From: Lithospermum erythrorhizon
Taxonomy: Eukaryota > Streptophyta > Magnoliopsida > Boraginales > Boraginaceae
NCBI GenBank assembly: GCA_019722365.1
Contig: JADFUC010001357.1
Span: 434,001-498,000 of the forward strand
Length of the DNA stretch: 64,000 nucleotides
Direction: 5' to 3'
The position numbers were made by a program, and so were the translations under genes. The notes beneath the pieces were generated by a model that saw only the letters and a program-made list of their open reading frames with translations, ran no database searches and was not told where the DNA came from. Shown here piece by piece: positions 35,851 through 48,035 of the stretch (its first letter is position 1; each line of letters opens with the position of its first letter).

Positions 35851-36962
35851 ATAAGAAGCGTCGATGAGTAGAACCACAGTTTGAGTCCTACCACTGTGGT
35901 GGAGATTGGATCAAGGCTGCTTATGGCATTCGATCTTCCAGAGAGGTATGTTTTTTTGTTACTTATTTTTACCTTTTCTTACTTTTTTTAACTTTTTTCT
36001 ATTCAACAAGTTTGTTGACCATTTTTTTTAATAGCCAAATGATGATCCAATTGAATTGGAATATGGAGATCTGAAGTCGATGCCGATGCCAGCGGTATTT
36101 TCTCTTGTTTGGAGATTTGTTATTTGTTTTTAATTTGTTTTTTTTGTGTATTTCTATCCGTTTACAATAAACTGTTTCTTTATTGTTGTTGTAGTTTAAC
36201 CACTACGCTTGCTACTCTATTGGGCATTTTCAATGACAAGGCCGCAGTAGTGGCGAGCCACCAAGAAAAGAAACACGCCAAAAATGAGAAAACTTTGATT
36301 AGGTAAAATTTGTTTAGTGACTCGCTTTACGTGACATCACGAGATGCGCCGTTTAAATACTTTGTTGTCATTTGAACTTGTGGGGTATTTGTAATTTATT
36401 GGGAATTTGTTTTCGTTTGTGGGGTATTGCGGACTTGGTTTGGTTTGTAATTATGGGGCTACATTACGGTTTTTTTAAAGCGATGATATGAAATTAATGC
36501 GTATTATTGAAAATCGTCCAGGCATGTTATTAATGAGGCGGTTCCATGTTTGCAACCATGGCGTCTTTGAGCGATTTGATCCGACCGCGATATCTTGGCA
36601 TGGCGATCATGATTGCTTGCAACCATGCGTGTCGAATTTTCGATTCTTTGAAAAATACTATATTACGAGCCTAATTTAGGACTTTTTTAAACATTGGATG
36701 TTGGAGCTGTAATTAATATTTCATCATTCTTTTTTATTATGCATTTTTAATTTCAATGTCTTGTTATTTTTTAAAATGTATCTCGGACGAGCTTTTTTGA
36801 ACGTTCGAAAATTCGAGGCAGTCTCTTCTACCAAAAAATTCGAATCCGAGCGAATACAAAAATTGATATTGGTCGAATCGAGCCCGAGCGAATATACTTC
36901 CCAAAACCGTTCGAGGCGAATTTAAGCGTTTAATAATTCGGTCTGTTAGAGCTCGTTCACAT
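35851..36962. other. 3' non-coding part of the hAT element
   Basis: No gene is seen. Sequence near 36790-36950 is rich in TTCGA words (GTTCGAAAATTCGA, CGAATCCGAGCGAA), echoing the TTCGATTCGAA words of the left end near 32336-32360, as expected for subterminal transposase-binding repeats. Confidence 0.45.
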
Positions 36963-37620
36963 ACAAGTAAGGACTTACACTTAAAATGTTCACATTCAGC
37001 ACCTAACTTACGCTGATATAGTCTACAAGTTTAGGATCACTTACCTTTTTCTCCTAGTCGACACTCACCAAGCGTTCGACTTACACAAAATCAATGAGAG
37101 CTCTCAAGGATTGTCACAACAAAGAGTTATAACAATCGTACATTAGTTTAGAAGACTAGAGAATTCTTCTAAACACAAACACGACCTACAATAAAACACA
37201 AACTGTTTTGATCTTCAATTTGCAACAATGCTTTGCAATAAAGTATGTTCGGTCTTCACTTCTTGAAATTGACTCCAATATATAGTGTAGGTCTTCTAGG
37301 GTTTTAATCTCAATTATGGAAAGGTGTTTGATAAAAATCCGCCACCTTCATGATAAGCGAGTCATACCAAATCTAACAACTTGCCTTTTCTTATTTACTT
37401 GAATAACAAGCAATATCTTCTCAACAAAGATCTTCGATAGTTATCAAATCTTACACACACGAGGAAATAATCATGAGTCCGTTGGCAAGTGGCATCCGAA
37501 CTCCCCCATAGTTTAACACTTGACCAAACACGATCCACAGGCATTGTCACCATCCGAGTCAAAGCTGGTCGTAGAAACTTCATTACAACCATGCATTAAT
37601 AGGCTGGATGATGTTCTTTG

Positions 37621-38229
37621 GATGAATAAGGGATTGGATTAAAGGGACAAATGATCATCGATCAAAAATATTTTAATAGGTGATACTTGACTCAAATGAT
37701 GTTTGTTGTATATAGAGTGTGTTTAACATATCATACGTGCTCCCTTCACAAATACTCCGTAGTAATTATATACCTAATACTCCGTATTTGGAAGGAAGAA
37801 TTATTTGGAGATATGATCCCGGAATCGTGATAATTATCGATAATAAAGTAGATCCTCTATCACACAAATAATATGATATTGTAGTTTGTAACTCGATATC
37901 ATAAATTTCATATAACAAATTGACTTTTATCTTCTTGTCAAAAATTAAGTTAATATTCGATACATGTGATCCGATGCCGATCGAATGCAACAACAAACAT
38001 TGGCCTATGCATGAGCCAACAAGTGCTATAAACACACTTCAAACAGTAAATCTTTTTTAGGATAAAATGACTATTTTAACTTCCCTATTTGTAAGTGTAG
38101 TGGTTGGTCCGATAGACTAATGATTATCTTGAAATCTTTGTCCCAAAATTAAAGTCCAACTTCATAAACACCACAAATTCGACACTCATCAATTTTTTAT
38201 TCAATCACATAGTAGAAACCCAGAAAAAA
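37621..38229. other. Upstream region of the RH48-like gene
   Basis: It contains two nearby ATACTCCGTA words (37755, 37777) that look like MITE-end remnants. No other feature is seen. Confidence 0.4.
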
Positions 38230-40227
38230 ATGATGATTTCTCATTCAGTATGTTCAAATATTCAATCACTTTCTTCAGTTAACTTCATTTCGTGTGACAA
38301 AGTCCCATTTTTCCTAACAACAAAGTTTTCTAGTCTTTCCATAACCACCACATCACACCCATTAAGAACAACTATAATTCGTATGGGGGGAGGTCCAAGA
38401 ACATTTCCAGGTCAGCATTTGAGGCACTTGGGAGGTCACTTTTTATTTAAAATTTTACTATTAAAAAATAAGATTTTACTCACTCCATTATCATCTACTT
38501 TTGAATTTGGATTGTTTACCTTTTTAAATTTTGAACTCTATATTGTATATATGCTATATAATATTTGGTAAAAAAATTTATGTAAGGAAGATTAATATTT
38601 TACTGCTAACATAGTCATTTTGATTCAAGTAATAGTTATTTGTGTTTATTAAGGTTATAAAGTTTGTTAATTTAGTTATTTTACTGCTAACATAGTAAAA
38701 CAAGCTTGACGATCTTTTTGAAATGGAGGTATTATTATTCATTTTTCCAAAAGTTATTTTGTGTGAGTTTTATATTTTTCTTATTGAGATGATCGAATTA
38801 CAGAGGTTAAAAATTTAGTACCGCTTCATCTTGAGGTCACCCTTCATCCTTGAGGTCGGGGTTTGAATCTTATTATATCATAAGGGAGGGTTGAAAATTA
38901 TTATAATCTTAATTATCAAAAATATATATATATATATTTTTCTTATTTGTATGGTATTAGTTCATTGGTACGTGTGTATAAAAATCTTGGTTCCGACATT
39001 GCAGGTGGGGTATCAAAGTGGCAATGGAAAAGAATGCAAGCTAAGAAATCAAGGCAGCTCCTTAAAGCAAGATTAGCCAGAGAACGTCAAATTTATGAGA
39101 TGAGGAAAAGGGCTGAGCTGAAAGCTGCTTTGTCTGAGCTCGAAAGGCCATGGGAGGTTGTTGAGAAAGCGCCTACTTTGTTCTCTGTTAAAGCCGATGA
39201 GCAGTTGAAAGTGTTGGCTGATCGGTTTCAGAAGCCTGGGGGGTTTGATATGTGGTCTGAGGAAGACGGGCCTGAATTGTTCAAGAACGATGATGGGTTG
39301 CCCTCTGCGAGGTTTTTCCCAAAAGGGGTTGTTCATAGTATTAGGCCATATGGGAAAGTTGAAGGAATTGGTGATGGGTTGGATGGTCATCATGGTTCAA
39401 GGTCGAGTCTTGATAATAAATGTAATGATGAGTTGATTGATTGGAGAGGTGTATGGAGTGAAGGAGGTAATGGCAGCAACTTAAGGGAGAAAAGATCGGA
39501 TGAAATGGTGACTGATGAAAGTAATGACAATAGATTAAGAAATAACGTGTTAAAGAAAAGGAGGAACAGGAAAAGCCATTCAAATGGTTCGGAGGAGATG
39601 AATTCGAGGGAGGTGGCATTGGATGAGGGAAATGGGAGGAATTCCAGACAGGTCTATAGTAAGAGAGATTATAGGATGCAGAGCAGTTCAAATGGTTTGG
39701 AGGAAATGAGCTCGAGGTTAGTGACATTGGACGAGGGGAATGGGAGGAGGAATCCCAGACAGGTCAATAATAAGGGGGAGTATAGGATACAGAACAGTTC
39801 AAATGGTTCGAAAGAGATGAGCTTGAAGGAAGTGGCATGGGATGAGGGAAATGGGAGGAGAAATCGAAATCCGAGACATGACTATAATAAGAGAGCGTAT
39901 AGGATACATAACAGTTCAAATGGTTCAAAGGAGAGGAGTTCGAAGGAAGTGGCGTGGGATGAGGGAAATGGGAGAAGGAATCCCAGACAGATCTATAATA
40001 AGAGGGAGTATGGGATGCAGAACAATTCAAATGGTTCAGACGAGATGAGTTCGAGGGAAGTGGCATCGGATGAGAAAAATGGTAGGAAGAATATCAGACA
40101 GGCCTATAATAAGAGTGAGTATAAGATGCAGAACAATTCAGAAAAACTAAAAGGATCTACCAAGGTCGAAGTGTATGATTTGAGATTAGAAAGAGATGGT
40201 AGGTATGAGTTCAGGCCAGAGATTTAA
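38230..40227 (+). CDS. RH33/RH48-type N-terminal region protein without helicase domain, 467 aa
   Basis: Two exons: 38230-38410 and 39005-40227, joined by GT-AG in frame (1404 nt with the TAA). Residues 1-50 are Ser/Thr-rich and basic, like an organelle transit peptide. From residue 53 the protein reads GGGPRTFPGGVSKWQWKRMQ, RERQIYEMRKRAELKAALSE, LERPWEVVEKAPTLFSV, LADRFQKPGGFDMWSEEDGP and LPSARFFPKGVVHS, the N-terminal region of plant DEAD-box helicases RH33/RH48. In that family the helicase motifs follow. Here the protein instead has five 36-39-residue repeats and ends ERDGRYEFRPEI, and no helicase motif occurs downstream before the ATG1 gene. It is either a gene truncated at its 3' end or a derived protein. 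The long uninterrupted frame suggests it is, or was recently, translated. Confidence 0.75.
38815..38895 (+). mobile_element. SINE-like fragment in the RH48-like intron
   Basis: GAGGTC occurs twice around CACCCTTCATCCTTGAGGTC, followed by a B-box-like GGTTTGAATCT (38863-38873). The A box is poor, so this is a tentative call. Confidence 0.3.
39581..40140 (+). repeat. Coding tandem repeat, five units of 108-117 bp
   Basis: Units start at 39581, 39689, 39800, 39917 and 40028 with CAAATGGTT(C/T). Each encodes SNG-EEMSS-EVA-DEGNGR, then NPRQ-YNKREYRMQN-S or a variant. All steps (108, 111, 117, 111) are multiples of three, so the array expands or contracts without breaking frame. Confidence 0.9.
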
Positions 40228-41200
40228 GAGATACTTCCTGAAAAAGTTGAAGATGAATATGCATCTTTGTTATTTATATCATAGAGCATCATGCTGACAG
40301 GTGCAGCTAAGTAATGTCGCCCCTCCCCCTTACGGCCTGCACCCCGCTTAGGCGAGAGGCTGTGGCATTGGAACATGTTGATCTTGAGGTTACAATTGCC
40401 TCAGGATCAGGTGCCCACTCATCCATCTTTAAACGAGGAGTATATACACACATTCTTGTATATGATATAGCTTTCTGTTAGATGTTGAATGATTTAGCAG
40501 TTACTGTCTTGAAATTCATCTCTTCTGGTATCTTAATTTTTTATTCTCGGATTAACTTTTCACGATTGTACAATAACAAAATTCCTACTATACAATTTAA
40601 CATAAATATAATCAAATCAAATAGAGATAATGCATGTAAAAGAAATGTGAAAGAAGAGTTAACAAATTTATTGATATAAAATAACTTCCTCAAATTTGAG
40701 ATGTTTGGGACAAGGCTTTCATGGCTTTGAAATAAGATGCACAATCTTGTCTTTTCGGAGGGATTCTTTCTCACACTTCTTACCCTTGTGCAAATTATTT
40801 AATCAGCATTGTTATATGCTAGAAACAAATGCTAATAGCAATCATGCTAGAATCATGCTAGAAACAAATGCTAATAGCAATTGCATCCTGAACTGCACAA
40901 GTTGAAATGAAATAATATGATACAATTCTCTCAGTTGGTATAGAATTTACAGCAATCGGCACGGTGAATCTGGCACCAGAGAAGCATAAGTAGAAAAGAA
41001 TAATGTGTCGACTTCTATGTTACAAAAGAAAATCAGAGCAACAGTTTCTCTCTGGTGATCATCAATCACTATTGTTCCACATGAATAACGATCCGGAGAC
41101 CCTAAAGAATAGCTGTACAGAGAATTTACATCACAGAACCTGTGAGCTAATAGACATGAAACATTCACCCCAACCCTCTTGGTGAGCATTGTTTATCTTC
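40228..41200. other. 3' flanks between two convergent genes
   Basis: It contains a GC-rich hairpin near 40334-40352 (GCCTGCACCCCGCTTAGGC) and a 38-bp-step duplication of ATGCTAGAAACAAATGCTAA at 40817-40882. The short open frames have no recognisable domain. Confidence 0.4.
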
Positions 41201-44200
41201 TCACTTGAGAAGTGAAATCCTTTGCGACCTTGATATACTTTGCCTGCTAGTTAAAATATTAATGTAATTCTGAAGCCGATAACGGTCTGAGTTTGTCAGA
41301 GAAAAAGGAGGATTCATAATGAGGAAAGGCGCTTCCACGAGAAGGAACGTCAGAAGATGTACTGCCTTTGTATAAGATGCTTCTGCAGTTTCAACATCTC
41401 CCATATACTCCTTCACCTGTCAAGCATACGCAAGAGACGACAGTAATTAGTTTGCTTTGTATTGCCTTCTACGACCTTGAGAAAAAATTGGAATTAATGC
41501 AGCATGCAGAAGTCAGTTTTGAAAGGAAAAACAGAGCGTCGATACATGGCAATCATTTTTTGAAGTTGATGATTTTTGAAATCAAGCTCAACTAATATAT
41601 TGAGTTTCTCATTTTCTTCATGATTAAATCAGTTCCACTGATATAAACTGTGTTGTTTGAAGTTCACATATACATAGGAAACACAGGAGTTGAAGATCTA
41701 ACTAGCAGTTGTCTATCTTGATCACAAGGAATAGTACATGCGATGAATTGAACTGTCTGTTTTGCGTTCATGTGCCACCTAGGAATGTAGGACATCAAAT
41801 TATGTACTATTCCTGAAAGTTCTCCTCCAAACACTACCTCGAAAACCAAAAATAGAAAGTATCACCTAAAGGAGTCAGATCATAAGGAGCAAATCAGGAC
41901 AGAGGCTGCTAAATATAGCACATCTTATCATATAGCGGGATCACTGCTACTACAATATTGGGAAAGAGATAGATGAACTACATTATTTTTGTCGTGCACA
42001 TAAAAGTAACATATTGGATTGGAGCTCATGAGCTCATACAAGGGCTGCAGAAAAAGGTGAGAACTCTCTCACAAGCAACTAAAATGGTAATTTGAAAATC
42101 CTGGACTCAAGTTCTGGTACACAAGAAACTTGAATTTATCCCATAAGCATTTAATGTTGTAAAAACGGATACTTACTGCACCATGTTTACCCATATCAAG
42201 GGCAGCTTGATAAATAACTTCCATTGCATCTGGCATATCTCTCTTTCCTGAAATGACGGTAAGCAATCTGTCATTAGACTTGTTGTACTCCTTTTTCATT
42301 AAAAAAGGCCCTTGTCAATGCAAGGACTCAAACTCGGGCCTCGTCAGTGTGAGTAATACCTGTGGCCATTAGGTAACACTAGTGGTTTGCCATTAGCATT
42401 ATTGTTCATCTATTAAAGAAGGAAAGAAGTTTTCACAATAATATGGTATACACACAAAGATATAATAAGAAGAACTGATAGCCACAAAAAGAGCTTCCTC
42501 GTCTTTGGCAGAATTTATCAATTCAGTTTAGCACTATTCAGAAGAAAAAAAAGCCAATAAATCTCACAGTAAATTCCAAACAATTGCGCTGATAACAGAG
42601 CCTAAAATGAATAATTGGCTAACAAAACATGGGAAGATGTAGTGGTGTTACCAGACTCGATGGCTTGGGCAAGTTCCTCAGCATTCTCAACTTCAAGAAG
42701 AAAAGCCCTCTCAATCTCAGAGCAGGTATCCGTTGGTCCCTGAGTGTTGCTGCTTCCAAGGGGTTCTTCAATGTCCGGACTAACTCGAGTTGAACTTCTT
42801 TCAACAGCTGATGCCACTTGAGTATGGCAAATATGAAGTGCTTGTTTCCAAACAGCAAGAGTCACAAGCTGAATTGATAATGCCTCCAAATGCCGTTTCT
42901 CCTCTGTCTTCAATCCAAGCAAAAGTATTAGGAAAGAAAATGCGCCAAGGTAAAAAAAGCAGAGAAATTATGCAACTCTGGACTTGGCAGACCCTTACAA
43001 ACTCCTAATTTCTAACTAAAAGCCCACGCTCACCCCAAACTGCTGCATCTGGCACATCATAAGACAGTTTTTAATCATATTTTAAGACATTCTTTTATCA
43101 TAATTTGACATTTTCATTTGGTAATTAATTTGCAAATATGGTAGTCAATAGCATGGTAAAGGTTGGGAATGTTACCTAGTCATTCTCAATTGTTTGACCT
43201 TTAATACTCAATAATTCTCAATTGTTGGAGCTTTAATGGGGATAATTTACTCTTGACTTGGAATGGGTAATAACAAACGGCATTTAATATAAATAAGATG
43301 AGATACCTTGAACTTTACTAATTCACTGATAGCACATGCACAATTTTTCAGTGATTTAATTCTTGACGTGCAGTCAGCCGATGGACGCTCTAAGGTATCT
43401 AATATATTCAATGACCCTTGAGGAGTTCTGGGAACAAATCCATGACATTTCAAGTTCCCATCAGAGTTTTCTTTATTCATGGCAGCCAAAACAACAGGCA
43501 CAGTGGAAACAAATGTGGATGTATCATTAGCAGAAGGTACTGGAGAGCTTTCTGATTTAGTCAGGAAAGAGTTTGACTTAGAAGCACTTGCCGAAGAAGA
43601 TGAGTCCATCAGAGGGCCAGATACCATGACATAATCTTGAATAATGAACTCCATCGAGTCCATCTCTGTTACATCAAGTATGAAGAGACACTTGTGAATA
43701 TGGTAATCAATGCTTGTCAGTTTATAACAAATAAGGGAATGGACGAAGAGATTAGGCACCTCTTGAATGGCTAGTTATCAGCCTATTTTCCATGAGTGTC
43801 TGAGACTCTTTCAAGTTCCCTTCAGAAATCCGAAGATGACCTAGACTGGAGCCTCCAGCTTCTGGATACCGCGTGTCATTGCTGTACTTCAAATCAGTTT
43901 TACTTGGTATACTGAGATTTTCCTTCTCATCAGCCTTTGCTTCCAAAGGAAAGCCAATTGTAATTATGTGAGAAGAGCTTTTAAAAGGACTTCGATCAGG
44001 ACCGACAGAGTCACTATCCAGACTGAATGGCAAATCTTCTTGACTACTATCTTGTGCGTTAGCCACGGGTATATGCTCTGAAATATGAAAACCATCTATT
44101 ACTCTTGGGGATCTCCTATTCCTGGATAGCAATGAATATCATCAATATGGCCTCAGACAAAAGAGTAGCACCTGACCAATAAAAATATTAGATTCTGAAT

Positions 44201-47200
44201 ATTTTTTTATCATGTTTCCTTACCTCGAACTGTCATCTGGTTGCTTTTGGGACAGGAAAGGATGGCTAAAAAATTCTTCAAATGTCAAGCGCTCCACTGT
44301 GTGTACATAAAAAAGAGATTTGTATTTAGCTTCTCTTGAATCTTGACATGTGAAATATTTGTAAGATACCATATACACAGAACGTAGAGAACTGGGCTTC
44401 ACATTGCTCAAAATTTCTTAATCGTATTGGGAAAAACGTTCCAATAGTTCCATTCTGTCTTCTTGATCATGTCACTTAAAAAGAAACTCTATTGAATACC
44501 TGGATTGCGCCGGAGCAGTTTTCTGCATAAGTTTATGCAGTCAGGAGTTAAATCATTAGCCTCCGGAGGGAATTGTATATCATTTGATTTGACAATGTTT
44601 TGGAGCAACTGCAAAACAAACAGAAAGAAAACTGTGTAAAAATGAAAAGTAAATAAAAATTGCAATTGATGTCAAAAAGTCATAGAAGCCACTTTGCTGC
44701 TCCAAGAAAGGTGAAAGCATACCTGTAGTTGATTATTTCCAGTAAATGGTGTTCTGCCGCATACAAGCTGGAAAAGAATAGCACCAACACTCCAGAGATC
44801 TGCCTGCATTCTCATCATAGAATTAACAAAGAGTTTACGAAGTGGTTAATGGCTTGCTTCTTAAACAGGTTTTTCTCACCTTTGCATCATACTTCTGCTG
44901 CTGCATTATTTCAGGTGCCATGTATAAAGGTGAACCACATAAGGTTTCTGCAAGCCCTAAAGGATGTAGAGACCTGGAGAAATAAATTGTAAATGTATGC
45001 ACTATGCTCCAAGATGTTTAAATTCAAAATATTTAAAAAAAAAAAATACTCCCTCCATTTAATTTAACTTGGGTGGATTTTGAAACAAGACAAATAGTCT
45101 TAAATACCTTTTGAAGCAATAATTCATTATATAGCAATAATTCATCATACGCACTTTTGAAGCAATAATTCATTATATAACTTTTGAGTTTTTTTTTTTT
45201 AATATTCAAACCATTAGATATTACACATCAAGCACTTATATTAAAAGTTTTTGAATATGCAAATAAAGCATTTGAATAAAATTAACTAATTGAGTTATTT
45301 TAATTGATTAGTCAATTGACACATTAACAGAGAAGAGAAGACCTAGGACTGGTTTTAAGAAAGCTTAATCATGAGATACGAAATTATTAGACCGGAGAAG
45401 GTTTTACTAAGCAGGAAAAACAACAAATCTATGACCGAGAACACATTGGATAAAAACGATACAAATGCCTTTCATGTATCAAGAATAGGTAATTACTAGT
45501 TAGAGTAAAATGAGAAAATATAAATAAACCTTGCAAATCCAAAATCAGCAATCTTCAAGGTGGCTCTGTCATCATTTCGCGATAGTAGAAGATTCTGTCT
45601 CATAAATGAGATGTGCAAGATAGAAGGTTAACAAGACATATCATGTTAAAAACAAAACACATAATTACTATTCAATGTTCCAATAATTAGTTCATGAAGT
45701 TTCAAGAACAAGATATGACAGAAGCATACCTGCGGCTTCAGGTCTCGGTGTATCAGGTTGTTGTCACGCAGAATCTTGAGACCCGATGCTGTAACAGGAA
45801 CGAAATAAAAATCATTGTCCGACGAGCACTATAACATCAGGAACTAGGAATAATAAGGGACAAAATTCTCTTAAATACCTAGGTGCTGCATAAAGTGCTT
45901 TGCAGTAGCTTCAGGGATTCTTCCTTGACGCTTTTGCAAATACATAGAAAGATCACCACCTCTGCAGTGCTCCAAAATTATGTATATCTTTCCAGATTCC
46001 TGATCCCGTGCATTAGATTACAAGATGAAAAGAAGATATCAGCAGCATGATAGGGTTAAAGAGATCAATATCCTCGTATAGAATCTTGGAATCGTATCAC
46101 TATCTGCAGAGCAAGAAAGAAGTACAAAATGGATATATCCCCATGTATGGAGAGCAGAGACTGCTGTCCTTACCCATCACAAATAGGTAGGTGGACTACT
46201 TTAGCAAATACTGTCTCAACAGAAGAAACTAGAAATCAAAAGAAACTAAATTACCCTAAAAAGTTCTCCAGCTAATCAAATGTGTTAACTTATAAAAGCT
46301 AGCCTTCCCTTTTCGTGGTTAACAGAAAATGCAAACAATAAATTTAGACTTAAAAACAATAACCTTATCTGTGTGACTATTAATCAGCAGAAAGAAGGAG
46401 AAAATATGGAAACGAATAACTAACTACACTCAACAGTGTAACTACGCAAAAAAAAAACAAAAATTGAGCAATGGCTGCTTCAATCTTCGTTTCAATCTTC
46501 GAATTAGTAACTACACTCAACAGTGTAACTTCGCAAATGACAAATAATTCGAGCAATGGCTGCTTCAATCTTCATTTGATCTGCTAGCTCACCCTTATCT
46601 ACTACACAAAAAATAATTTCTAAAACAAACCAACACCAAAAAACGTGAACTTTCTCGTTCTACAAATCTGTTGAACACAACAATTCTTTTTAAACATAAT
46701 GGTGAGGTTTGAACCCTTCACATCTACCTCTTGAGTACCTAAATGCACTCTTTTGCTATAGAACAAATCAACTTCAATTGGAAAACTTACTTCCAGCGCA
46801 AATTTACCACCCTGACCTCCTCCCTCCGTCACAAAAAAGAACCAATGACATTGCATTTATATTGATTAAGTCCTCATCGAATTCTATATTCATCCATCAA
46901 AGACAAGAAATTAAGACATTACTAAATTGAGAACGGATGGTTTGTTACACATGATTAAGATTACAACAAGTGAACTGTTCATAATTATTCTACTAAATTA
47001 CTGCTACAAGGAATGGACAAAACATAATCAAACCAAAAGAACAAAATACACAACACAAAATAAGTGTACAGATATCGATTAACATACAAACCTCAATCAT
47101 TCCGTGCAATCGAATGATGTTAGGATGATCAACCTTCTTGAGAATAACGATTTCGGATTTAAGGCTTTCCTGAAGCTTAGAGTTCAACCTTGATATAATG

Positions 47201-47340
47201 ATCTCCTTGATAGCAACCTCAGTGCCATCAACACGATGCCTAGCGTGCCACACCGTCGAAAATGACCCTGCCCCAATCTGTCTTCCCACCACATAGTCCC
47301 CAACAACAAACCTCCCCCCTCCCCCTCCTAACTGTGACAT
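41201..47340 (-). CDS. ATG1: Autophagy serine/threonine kinase ATG1 (ULK-type), 704 aa
   Basis: ATG1 starts autophagy as the kinase of the ATG1-ATG13 complex. Thirteen exons were assembled: 47340-47092, 45999-45879, 45788-45730, 45594-45530, 44973-44880, 44803-44723, 44608-44500, 44296-44224, 44121-43760, 43665-43307, 42907-42652, 42247-42177 and 41416-41201. All have GT-AG borders and total 2115 nt in frame. The kinase domain (about 15-275) shows the glycine loop [12 protein letters not shown] (19-30), VAIK Lys45, HRDLKPQN with Asp139, DFG with Asp160, the activation-loop [10 protein letters not shown] (177-186) and [14 protein letters not shown] Ser/Pro-rich linker (about 284-524) carries the plant-type YVMVSGP motif. 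The C-terminal ATG13-binding MIT region includes [20 protein letters not shown], the motif [12 protein letters not shown] and [20 protein letters not shown]. Length fits Arabidopsis ATG1a-c. Introns hold SINE-like and MITE fragments. Confidence 0.96.
42300..42395 (-). mobile_element. SINE-like fragment in ATG1 intron 11
   Basis: The minus strand has a B-box-like AGTTTGAGTCC preceded by a weak A-box region (ATGGCCACAGG) and followed by a poly-T/AT tail. It is incomplete, so low certainty. Confidence 0.35.
45047..45190. mobile_element. Truncated Stowaway-type MITE in ATG1 intron 4
   Basis: The left end TACTCCCTCCATTTAATTTA is clear, but no inverted right end was found. GCAATAATTCATTATATA repeats within 60 bp. 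Confidence 0.5.
46421..46594. repeat. 87-bp tandem duplication in ATG1 intron 1
   Basis: TAACTACACTCAACAGTGTA starts at 46421 and again at 46508. Both are followed by GAGCAATGGCTGCTTCAATC. Each copy contains the palindrome ACACTCAACAGTGT-like core. Confidence 0.85.
46600..46830 (-). mobile_element. SINE-like element in ATG1 intron 1
   Basis: The minus strand shows an A-box match TAGCAAAAGAG and, about 45 bases later, a B-box-like GGTTCAAACCT within GTGAAGGGTTCAAACCTCAC. A tail toward 46600 with TTGTGTTCAACAGATTTGTA follows. This suits a tRNA-derived SINE head, but target duplications were not identified. Confidence 0.5.
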
Positions 47341-47369
47341 AATTCCCTCAAATTAATTAAAAATTAGTT

Positions 47370-48035
47370 TTTTCTCTTCTAAAACTATTCAGGAATCCTA
47401 ACTACAACTTCTACTATATTGGGTATTGAAAAAATATTTGTTGGGTACTTAATTCAAATGCACAAAAAGGGGAAAATCAAAGGAAAATTATAAAAAATGG
47501 TAAAGTGTGAGCTTTTTTTATCTTCTAAAATTGAATTGCAAAACCCTAACTAGAATTTTTAAACTACTGGTTATTAAATTTTTTTAGTCTTATTAGATGA
47601 AAAAAAATATTATTTTTTTGGTACTTAATTAAAATGCCCACAAAGGGAAAATCAAAGTAAAACTATAAAAAAAAAAAGGGAAAAATTTTGAGCTTTTTTT
47701 TACTATAATTGATTTTTTTATATTTTAAAATTGAATTGCAAAATATTGACTAGAACTTTTACTCTACTTTATATTAAAGTTGTTGAGTCTTTGATGGAAA
47801 AATTATTTGTTGGATAATTAATAAAAATGCTCAAAAAAGAAAAATCAAAGTAAGACTAGAAAAAATAAAAAAGAAGTTAGCTTTTTTCACTTTGATTTGC
47901 AAAATTGAACTTAACTAGAGCTTTTAATCTACTTTGTATTAAAGTTTTTGAGAGTTGGATTAAAAAATTATTTGTTGGGTAATTAATTAAAATGATGAGA
48001 AAGGGAAAATCAAAGTAAGAGTTGAAAAATAGATA
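47370..48035. repeat. Imperfect 165-190-bp tandem repeat directly upstream of ATG1
   Basis: Four units share, in order, CTAACTA(G)A-CTTTTA, AAAAATATTTGTTGGGTA(C/A), TTAATTAAAATGC and GGGAAAATCAAAGTAA, with the GTTGGGTA core near 47443, 47620, 47812 and 47978. The array begins about 30 bp upstream of the ATG1 start codon, so it covers the leader and core promoter. Divergence between units is moderate. Confidence 0.7.

Larger units (their letters stand above)
32305..36962 (+). mobile_element. hAT-superfamily DNA transposon, decayed
   Basis: Flanked by the 8-bp sequences ACAAGTAG (32297-32304) and ACAAGTAA (36963-36970), the target-site length of hAT elements with one mismatch. The left end reads GTAGGGTGTGAAACGGCC and the right end, on the other strand, ATGTGAACGAGCTC, giving a weak inverted repeat around GTGTGAA. 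The interior holds a broken hAT transposase. The 5' part carries a 144-bp tandem repeat and a telo-box-rich array. Confidence 0.7.
32110..37620. repeat. Retroelement-like repeat split by the hAT element
   Basis: The left piece (32110-32304) has the ATAACCCAGTTCGGTATAACC signature and TTGCCCAAGGAGAACTTCCA. The right piece (36963 to about 37620) continues after the hAT target site. The AACCC(A/G)GTTCGGT block recurs in this window near 3060 and, more distantly, near 6300. No protein was identified in it; the 65-codon minus frame at 37395-37592 is probably chance. Confidence 0.45.

Noticed and set aside
39341..40066. Long minus-strand open frames (128 and 100 codons) rich in Pro, His and Ser
   Set aside because: They lie opposite the coding tandem repeat of the RH48-like gene and arise from its codon bias.
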